64,000 bases of DNA from Leuctra nigra (taxonomy: Eukaryota > Arthropoda > Insecta > Plecoptera > Leuctridae): assembly GCA_934045905.1 (NCBI GenBank), contig OW203770.1:2852001-2916000 (forward strand), given 5' to 3'. The translations under genes were made by a program, and so were the position numbers. Positions within the stretch are counted from its first letter, which is position 1, and each line of letters begins with the position of its first letter. Shown in pieces: positions 56,754-64,000 of this stretch. Under the pieces are notes generated by a model that was given only the letters and a program-made list of their open reading frames with translations, made no database searches and was not told the DNA's origin.

Positions 56754-57400
56754 ACATGCTACAGGGGTGGACAAAACCAATCAGCAGCCATTTTGAAAAC
56801 CAAAGTGTTGCCATATCTCGGAACTAGGTTGACGGATTGGAATGAAACCTTTGCTATTCTTCATGAAATAACCAAATTGTAAATGGGATTTTTTTAAAGT
56901 ATTTAGTAATTGTTCATTCGATATGTGTCACAAGGTGTAAGAATAAACTAAAAAAAGGAGTGATATCCCCATAAAAAATACTTCGTGTAAAAATAACAGT
57001 CAAGTCTCTTCAACTAAAAAAAAGATATGATATCTAAAAATTCTGCACTGAAAAGTAGTGATATCAAAAAATGAGCCAAGTCAAAACTTGATTCGAAAAT
57101 CAAAAAATACTTGGCCCATCGTTTTTTTAGGGCATTATAGGTATACTATGTATATGTATATATATCTTATGGATATTTTATATCTGGCCTATACTTCCAA
57201 GCTATTTATATATACGATGCGGCAATTATTTTTTGATTTTCGAATTAAGTTTTGACTTGGCTCATTTTTTGATATCACTACTTTTCAGTGCAGAATTTTT
57301 AGATTTCATATTATTTTTTTTAGTTGAAGAGACTTGGCTGTTATTTTTACACAAAGTGTTTTTTATGGGTACATGCTACAGGGGTGGACAAAACCAATTC
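56754..57400. repeat. Palindrome bounded by a direct repeat
   Basis: ACATGCTACAGGGGTGGACA with AAACCAAT occurs in the same orientation at 56754 and 57371. Between them is a large inverted repeat (arms about 56970-57110 and 57225-57368, e.g. GATATCACTACTTTTCAGTG against CACTGAAAAGTAGTGATATC). CAGGGGTGGACA resembles a hAT terminus but no inverted partner was found. Confidence 0.8.
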
Positions 57401-57673
57401 AGGGATGCAGTGGGGCCAGGGCGGGCTAGGGCGGCGCTCTGGACCCTTTTTTGAAGGCATGGCGCACCCTGCCATCTTTATCCCAATCCATTAAATTAAT
57501 GGTTTACGATTTTATTCTTAAAAAATGCAAATAAATTGTATCTGAACTTTTGTGACAGTAGAGAATTTTAAGATCTATTTTAAAACTTGGTCCCAAATGC
57601 GTAAAATCATCAATAAAATAGTAAATTTTTAAAAAAAATCCTGCCGGTACAAAATTGGGCGGTATTGCACCCG

Positions 57674-57765
57674 GCGCCCTGGTACTATTTTACTATAGGA
57701 CGGCGCCCTGGTACTATTTTACTATAGGACGGCGCCCTGGTACTATTTTACTATAGGACGGCACC
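57674..57765. repeat. 29-bp tandem repeat, 3 copies
   Basis: The unit begins GGCGCCCTGGTACTATTTTA and ends CTATAGGAC. It is repeated three times and followed by GGCACCCCTG. Confidence 0.93.
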
Positions 57766-57769
57766 CCTG

Positions 57770-58085
57770 TAAACCATTCAGCTTAGTGTTATTCCATCTC
57801 AAATCAACTTGTTAAAAACCAGGCATGGGATCTTTATGTCATTTTGAGTCGATAAACTTTTTGTTCGGCCTTGGTGTGTTAGTGTTACCAAACATTACAA
57901 TTATGACTTTTTTATCGTTGGAGCTGTCGATTTAAACAGTTAAAAATAAATATTATATTCACGTATGCACCAGATATTATCGTGATTTAATTATTGACAA
58001 CATCCGTGTCAAATTACGCAATAAACATAATTAAAATTATTAAAATGTTATTCAATAATTTAAAGATTTCTATTTTCCCTTTTTA
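57770..58085. other. Unassigned AT-rich DNA
   Basis: Nothing recognised. Confidence 0.5.
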
Positions 58086-58094
58086 AGGTACGCT

Positions 58095-58258
58095 TATAAT
58101 AAACGGTACCTCGAAAGAAACGAATTGGCTGATAAAGGTTTGATGGCATCATCTGATGAAGTCTGTACTTGCTCGTCTACCTCTAGTAGGTGAGCTCTGA
58201 TTTCATTGATAATAACAAGGATTGATTGTCAAGGAACCTGACCAGCAGTCAATCCGTT
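58095..58258. mobile_element. Family J element, inverted orientation
   Basis: GAAAGAAACGAATTGGCTGA, GAGCTCTGATTTCATTGATA and GATTGTCAAGGAACCTGACC are the reverse complement of parts of 39218-39440. Confidence 0.72.
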
Positions 58259-58259
58259 A

Positions 58260-59020
58260 GAAGTGTAGTTTTCATGAGCATTTAGAATATACCCTCGGTT
58301 TTTAGAAAATTTTGCCACAAAGTCTTGAAAAACAATTGAAGTATCAATACAAGTTTCAACATAAAACGTCGTTTATCTCAGTTACATCCGAATGTGACTT
58401 ATAGCGTTCTTTCCCGTGCAAATAGCGTTTTTACTTGGTCCAAGCAAAGAGAGGTTCTAGTAGGCTGCCTACTAGAACCTTTTTGCAAGATTCATGGACA
58501 TCATTACTACATTCATACTAGTAGAGACGGTTGTCTCACTCCTATACTGATAACATTGACCGCAGTGAAGCCTTTTTAGACCCTGTGATTGGGGAAATCT
58601 GGTAGGACTCCGTGATTTGAGCGACATCGATAGCGTGAAGAGTGAACTACTTGATGACCAATCTCTGACGATGGCTCAACCGCTAATTCATAGTTTACAC
58701 TTGATGTGCCTGCTGGCACGCAGAACAGCTGTTATTTGACGGTATTTAATGGGTTTATAGTTTATTTTATAGTTTAATTGTAAATTTCTGATATAAAACA
58801 AAAGAACATCGTGCATAGCATATAAATGCAACGACGGCTCAATGGGTACATTTAGCAGTTAGTTAATATTTTTACCACTAGTGCTGATATATGCGCTAAC
58901 GATGCCCGGATACTCCAACATTTCTCATGTCGAAAAGGCTTCACGTTCATTGGTGGAGTGAGAATACCTCTGCTATAGTGTAGTGTATATCTATATATAT
59001 ATCTGCCGTGCTCTTTGGTC
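58260..59020. other. Unassigned DNA
   Basis: A short inverted word GAGGTTCTAGTAGGCTGCCTACTAGAACC lies at 58451-58479. No gene seen. Confidence 0.4.
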
Positions 59021-59029
59021 CAAGTGTAC

Positions 59030-59444
59030 CAGTGGTGTAGTCGAGGGTATACGCGGGTATACGCCGTATACCTAAAATAAATATTTTTGCTGAAGAGTGA
59101 AGATGTCAAAAATACTGAAATTTTTTTTTGATGTTTTAAATGTCTAGTTTCATTTCGTATGCAAAAAACTCAAAAAAGTTAATTTCAAAGTGTCAAAAAA
59201 CCAAAAAAAAGTCCTGCGGGGCAAGGTGGTACCATGCCCTCCACCACCCCAAAGTGTCAAATAATAAAATATATTTAATATTCTAACAAAATACGCCTCA
59301 TAACGTCTTAAAATTGATTTCAAAGTGTCTAAAAACCAAAAAACGCCCTGCGGGGCTGGGTGGGTGACACCCCCCACCCTGGCAGAAATCCTGCGGACGT
59401 CCATGGTAGCGTAGACTCAAAAAAATATTAGGACTACACCACTG
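59030..59444. mobile_element. hAT-like MITE with 8-bp target duplication
   Basis: Termini CAGTGGTGTAGTC and GACTACACCACTG are perfect inverted repeats. AAGTGTAC is duplicated at 59022-59029 and 59445-59452. The interior has two AAAGTGTCAAAAAACC/CCTGCGGGGC units. 415 bp. The 128-codon minus frame overlapping it is spurious. Confidence 0.95.
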
Positions 59445-59836
59445 AAGTGTACACGTGGCTAAATCATGAGTAGCTACGTGCGAATGCGGTAAGTTTCTAT
59501 CTCGTAACCATGGCAACTGCATGGACCACGCGCGCTGTGCATCCCTGTGCGGAGATGAGATCTGTGAATGGGTCGCTACGAGTCCATTAGACAGACATCG
59601 CGTGGCTGCGCGCGCATCGCAACTCACTTCCACGCGTCCTCTGTCGTTGTGTGACGCGTTGATGAGCGAGCACCGGTACTGCATGCGAATTCATATGCGT
59701 TGGCAAGTCTTTGCTCTATAGGCCTTGGACAGAGGCGAAACGAAATGCATCGAAGAAGCAGTGATAAAATAGCCGACATTTTCATCAAGAATGTTGACAA
59801 AATATTTACATAAAATGTCAATTACTTTTGAAGTTC

Positions 59837-60234
59837 AGAGGCAAACGGAAGCGAACGGAAATCGCACGGTTCGTCATAGCGTTTTTTTGAAATTGTGTCT
59901 TCCCACTTAATAATTTTAAAAAATCAGATAGTAACGACCCATAACAGCCTAATATACTAAATAATGCCGCACACTGGAGTTCATTATGACCTCTGGTCTG
60001 ACCTCAAAGTGTTAAATACGATATTTTTAATATAATAATCGAAAATAATCGTATTTAACACTTTGAGGTCGCACCAGAGGTCATAATGAACTCCAGTGTG
60101 TGGCATTATTTAGTCTATTAAGCTGTTATGGGTCGTCACTATCTAATTTTTAAAATTATTAAGTGGGAAGACAAAATTTCAAAAAAACGCTCTGACGAAC
60201 CGTGCGATTCCCGCTCGCTTCCGTTTGCCTCTTA
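59837..60234. mobile_element. Family B foldback element, complete
   Basis: AGAGGCAAACGGAAGCGA to TCGCTTCCGTTTGCCTCT. The two ~190-bp arms are nearly perfect inverted copies around a short TAATATAATAATCGA centre. It has no coding capacity and is the best reference copy of family B. Confidence 0.95.
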
Positions 60235-60311
60235 AAGAGAACACAAGCAAAGATCGTAATCATGTGACTTGAGTCCGTGTTGCACTGAACCTACGCAGGA
60301 GTCGTGCGCTG

Positions 60312-60482
60312 CTCATCACTGAAGAAGCGCCACCCACGCCACGAGTGCGACAGAGCGAGAGTGCATGCAGTGTGTGTGAGTGCGAGCGAGAGGGGGATAC
60401 ACTCATCACTGAAGCGCCACGAGTGCGACAGAGCGAGAGTGCATGCAGTGTGTGCGAGTGCGAGCGAGAGGGGGATACACTT
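60312..60482. repeat. 78-bp tandem duplication
   Basis: ACGAGTGCGACAGAGCGAGA at 60341 and 60419, each followed by GTGCATGCAGTGTGTG and GCGAGAGGGGGATACAC. GC-rich, and frames on both strands stay open by chance. Confidence 0.92.
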
Positions 60483-60589
60483 TCACTTATATGTGTCAGG
60501 CGTGATACATGCGCCGTGCGGACGCAAGAGTATACACAGTGACCGGCAGTGGGGGGATACGTAGTGTACACATCATCAGCGGTTATTTG

Positions 60590-61550
60590 GGTTCATTTCG
60601 CAATTCTTAAAAAAAATGTAACATGATTTTAATATTTTTATTTTTTAATCTTAATTTTGTAATTTTTTTTTAGTACCATACGATTGTTGCCTTTCTTTGT
60701 TTGTCCCAAACCGTTAATTTTTCAATTAGGATTTTTTTATACTTCGTAATATTTTAAATGTCACATTATCTCTTTACAAGGTGCAATTTCTTGTACAACT
60801 TCTGTACCACACTTCTGTGTCACACTTCTTGAATGGAAATTAGAACATGTTTTAAGTTCTGTGACAGAAAATTGTGCCGTGTAAATACAAAATTGTATGA
60901 AAAATGGGAATGTGACACAGAAGTTGTTCAAGAAATTGCACCGTGTAAATGGGGCTTTAGTCCTGAATTTTCTTTTTTTTGCTTGTGATGGGTATTTTTA
61001 TTTGTTATTTGTGGTACTTCGATAAGAAGTATTTGTAATGATGCAACATAATCATAATTTGATTTTCGATGTTTGTATATTTTTATTATAATTATTAAAA
61101 AAAATATTTCTCGATCTTTGTAATTTTGATGTTATGATTAAAGCCATATTATTTTCTTTTCTTTTTTCATTATTCAATATTCTCCATTGATATTTTGACA
61201 TTTTGCTACATTTGATATGTTAAATTCACATTATCTGTGGGTATAGTCTTGAATATTATTGAGGTATTTTTATGAAAGTTATTTTTCTTTGATAATGTTA
61301 ATTCAATAACAAGTAGTATTTGTATAATGTTACAAACTTACTAAGTTTAGAATGTATAGCTTGAGTGAAATTTCGCCTACGAATCTCTAATAGAAACGCA
61401 TTCCTTGCATTTCAACTGCATACTCCTTACACATAAACATAACAGAGAAATGGATCAATCACTTTCGCTCTCATGTTTGTGAAATAGAGATTTGATCAAC
61501 AGAAATTCAAGATATTATGATTTTGCTGCTCATTTAATTTTTTTCGTAGG
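60590..61550. other. AT-rich DNA with one inverted repeat
   Basis: 60774-60949 holds inverted arms (TGCAATTTCTTGTACAACTT and AAGTTGTTCAAGAAATTGCA), probably a small MITE. Nothing else recognised. Confidence 0.55.
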
Positions 61551-61551
61551 T

Positions 61552-61672
61552 TTTTAACGTCGCACTGTTCCGCAACCAGGCTAATGGTTTAGGATGAATG
61601 ATGATGATTGGGAGATGATGGTGGGAAGGAGGCGGTCGTGGCCTATTAGTAGCGAACCTTCCCAGCATGTCT
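61552..61672 (-). mobile_element. SINE, minus strand, 5' half missing
   Basis: TTTAACGTCGCACTGTTCCG, GATGATGATTGGGAGATGAT and GGCGGTCGTGGCCTATTAGT. Confidence 0.85.
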
Positions 61673-61677
61673 TCAAA

Positions 61678-62022
61678 TTACACTCAAAGTGGCCGAAATC
61701 GTCGAAAACTGACGAAAATATTACTTTTCGATGGGCCATATTTCCCAAACGATAAGATTTAGAGATAAACGCTCAGAGAGCTATTTGTGTTCATTTAGGA
61801 TGGTGAACAATTCTGACAAGTTTCGTCAAAATCGGAGATACATGTTTTTTTTGCAAGATGGAATAACATGAGAAATTAACTTAAAAAGTGATTAAAAAGT
61901 ACTTCCGGTGCGCGGATTTTGGATATGATATAGAGGGCATTTTTCTGAAGAGAATGCCAAAAAAAAACCAAATGTTGCAATTTGTTTTGGGTAAATCTCT
62001 CATTTGATTGGACTACTAGGTA
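61678..62022. mobile_element. Family E element, right half
   Basis: ATTTCCCAAACGATAAGATT, TTCCGGTGCGCGGATTTTGG and ATTTGATTGGACTA near the end. Confidence 0.85.
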
Positions 62023-62029
62023 TACTCAT

Positions 62030-63032
62030 ACATTCATCAGAGTATATCGAGCCGAAGAAAGGTGTGATATCCTATGATTGATCACTTGGGTAGGTCCGCG
62101 GTTTCCAACTCATTCATAAAGCCCATAGAATTGGGTTGGGTCTTGCTAGCCTCGCGCGGGGGCGCAGGGACAATTAGTACGTGTCGTCATACGACGTGAA
62201 GACGGATTGTCGCGAGGCTCTGTCATGCAACAGGTGGACACACACGGAGCAGCGAACGGCGTGGCTCTCGACCACGCAACTTATATTGGCTGCGCGCGCA
62301 CTCGCTTTGCTGGCCTTGATGTCTCGGAGAGTTTGGATAGGTTGTCAATCCGAGCAATTAAGATAATTGTTCATAACTTAAAAAAATATATATCATGAAT
62401 AATGAATTAATTGACGTCAAACTGACGAAAACTGACCTCCAAAATGATAGAATGCGCATTGAAAACCAATCCGTTACAATATCCGATGAAACCAAAACAT
62501 CAAAACAAGATAAACTGTGAGAAATAAATCATATTGGAAGAATGAGTTAGTTTCAAAAAAAATACGATGATAAAAACTAAAAGGCTGAAAAAATACCTGA
62601 AAATAAGGCGCATGCAAATTCTCCAAATTAGGAGACATAATGACGGGTGAACAAACGAGGGACGAACGAGCGATGGAGCGTTTTCGTGCCCAACAAATGC
62701 TGACCACATAGTAGGAGCAAAGTTATGACAGTAAGCGATGAAAATGTAAATAAAGGTTCAATACATGTCACCTCTGGCTTGCTATTTCGATATTCATAAC
62801 GGTTTCCCAAATATGGTAATTTATATTTTTATTACGCACTAAAATCACTCAAAACCGTCCGCAAAAGTATGACCGCCCTTAAAAACAACGATTAATTTTA
62901 AGTAACAAATAAAAAAAAAATCTGAAAATTTACATGATTAAAATTACAATCGAAAGTCTACGATAAATTACATTTGTTTCGGAATGGTAAACTATATGAA
63001 TGATCGTGAGTATAGACAAAGTGTTGTCCTAC
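62030..63032. other. Putative intron 3' of the SAM exon
   Basis: The donor GT at 63032-63031 opens this intron on the minus strand. 62150-62340 is GC-rich with CpG but no exon is recognised. The remainder is AT-rich. Confidence 0.6.
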
Positions 63033-63419
63033 CTGAGCATACTCGGCGCACTCCTCGATCCCCGCCACATAGCTGCAGACATCGTCCACCGTCCACTCCT
63101 TGACGCCCGAGTGCGCACACTGGCTCGCGCATCGCGACGGGCTGGCCAGCGGACCTCGCGACCCCGCACTGCCGTTGCTCAGCGCGGGCGACGCTGCGTC
63201 TGCGCGCTTGCTCGTCTCCGCCCGCTTGCTGCGCGCCACCGGCAGGAACGCGTCGCTGAACAGAGTGTCGGTGTAGCTCTTGCGCGACTTCTTGGCGGGG
63301 GGCGCGGCGGGGCTCAGGTCCAGCGGGGAGGACTCCGAGGGGGAGGGACGCTTGATCGCACCCTTCAAGTAGGTCTCCAGTTGCGTCTGGTTGGCGGTGC
63401 GCACCATGTTCAGCAGCGC
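63033..63419 (-). CDS. Internal exon of a SAM-domain protein with a PLDLS motif
   Basis: Seen: an open 129-codon exon on the minus strand. An acceptor AG lies at 63421-63420 after a T-rich tract, and a canonical donor CAG|GTAGG places the intron GT at 63032-63031. Both boundaries are phase 0. Residues 1-24 (ALLNMVRTANQTQLETYLKG...) look helical. Residues 32-36 are PLDLS, matching the PxDLS motif bound by the corepressor CtBP. Residues 43-47 (KKSRK) form a basic, NLS-like patch, followed by a low-complexity Ser/Ala linker. The last ~24 residues (KEWTVDDVCSYVAG...) match the start of a SAM domain of the polyhomeotic/Scm/L3MBTL/SAMD type, so the domain must finish in the next exon. Codons are GC-rich, unlike the AT-rich surroundings. 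Inference: a nuclear transcriptional regulator, possibly a repressor. The family member cannot be named. A SINE sits 43 bp upstream of the exon. Confidence 0.85.
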
Positions 63420-63470
63420 CTGCGCGGAACAAATAAAATCATTACATTATTATCCATGTTGGCGAATATT

Positions 63471-63750
63471 TTTTTGTCAGGGGCTTAACGTCGCACTGTT
63501 TTGCAGCGAGGCTAATGGCGACGGATGAATTATTATGATGATGATTGGGAGATGATGGTGAAGAGTAGGTACGGAGGTCGGTCGTAGGTTGCCTATCGTG
63601 GCCAATTAGTAGGGTACCTTCTCAGCATTTGCCTGTCGACTGAGGGAAAACCAGGAAAAAAACCCAGTCAGGAAGGACGGCCGCGGGAATCGAACCCGGG
63701 CCTCCGGAATACAAGTTGAGAGCGTTACCACTCAGCCAACCTGTTCCTGC
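63471..63750 (-). mobile_element. Full-length tRNA-derived SINE, minus strand, with target duplication
   Basis: In reverse: head GGTTGGCTGAGTGGTAACGC, B box GGTTCGATTCC, body and tail to GTGCGACGTTAAGCC. GCGAATATT flanks it at 63462-63470 and 63751-63759, a 9-bp target duplication. It lies 43 bp upstream of the SAM exon acceptor, in the same orientation. Confidence 0.93.
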
Positions 63751-63759
63751 GAATATTCG

Positions 63760-64000
63760 AGTGAGGTCGTCAGGCAGTGAAGGGGAGGAGCTAAAAATAT
63801 CAAAATTGATTGAATTCAAATGTTTTTAATATTAATATGTTGGTTAATTTCAGACATAATTTAATGTCGCGTGATTTAATTTAATGTTACGAAGCCCCCA
63901 GGACATGAAAAAATTACTGTTGAAGTAAAAACTATGAAATTTGAAGTTTAAAATGCTCTAAACCGACATTTGTGAGGATAACATTCAGCATTGTGTGGAA
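63760..64000. other. Putative intron 5' of the SAM exon
   Basis: AT-rich. The upstream exon lies outside the window. Confidence 0.5.

Noticed and set aside
59298..59684. 128-codon minus-strand frame
   Set aside because: Largely within the hAT-like MITE at 59030-59444.
62992..63432. 146-codon minus-strand frame overlapping the SAM exon
   Set aside because: Shifted frame of the same exon giving Ala/Arg-rich sequence. The 63419-63033 frame fits both splice sites in phase.
63000..63488. 162-codon plus-strand frame opposite the SAM exon
   Set aside because: Antisense shadow of the GC-rich exon. The minus strand has correct splice sites and a SAM signature.

Overview
This 64 kb window is eukaryotic, animal nuclear DNA. 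Its GT-AG splice sites, a jockey/CR1-like LINE, tRNA-derived SINEs and many foldback MITEs suggest an invertebrate, most plausibly an arthropod. The species cannot be fixed from the sequence, and no bacterial-type operons, rRNA genes or CRISPR arrays were seen. Almost every open frame is chance reading through repeats.

Protein-coding content is very low. The only well supported exon is at 63033-63419 on the minus strand. It is a 129-codon, phase-0 internal exon carrying a PLDLS (CtBP-type) motif, a short basic patch and the first part of a SAM domain. The exon finishing the SAM domain was not found in the ~62 kb downstream on that strand, so much of the window may be one giant intron or intergenic DNA. 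Two weaker exon-like pieces lie on the plus strand in a repeat-poor stretch (25890-26015 and 26930-27147), and a coding-like island lies at 41123-41400 (minus). A 5'-truncated LINE reverse transcriptase lies at 33429-34590.

Layout: 0-5 kb holds minisatellites (11 bp and 18 bp units), a headless SINE and two palindromic MITEs, ending in a 200-N assembly gap (5011-5210). 5.2-12.5 kb is a satellite array of 42 complete monomers of about 172 bp plus a partial one. It has nested higher-order structure: a 14-monomer block, a near-identical 12-monomer copy of it, and five 347-bp dimers. Most monomers contain TGACGTCA. 13-25 kb and 27.5-64 kb are a dense patchwork of repeat families: SINEs, TTAA-flanked (piggyBac-like) MITEs, PIF/Harbinger-like MITEs with TTA/TAA targets, two hAT-like MITEs with perfect 8-bp target duplications, large foldbacks, and one family whose 3' end resembles a Helitron terminus.

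Several elements are nested, which allows relative dating: a TTAA MITE inside a SINE, a LINE inside a Harbinger-like MITE, and a hAT inside a TTAA element. Small CpG-richer islands hold E-box, CRE and RFX X-box motifs whose function is unknown. Family names below (A-J) are labels for this window only.
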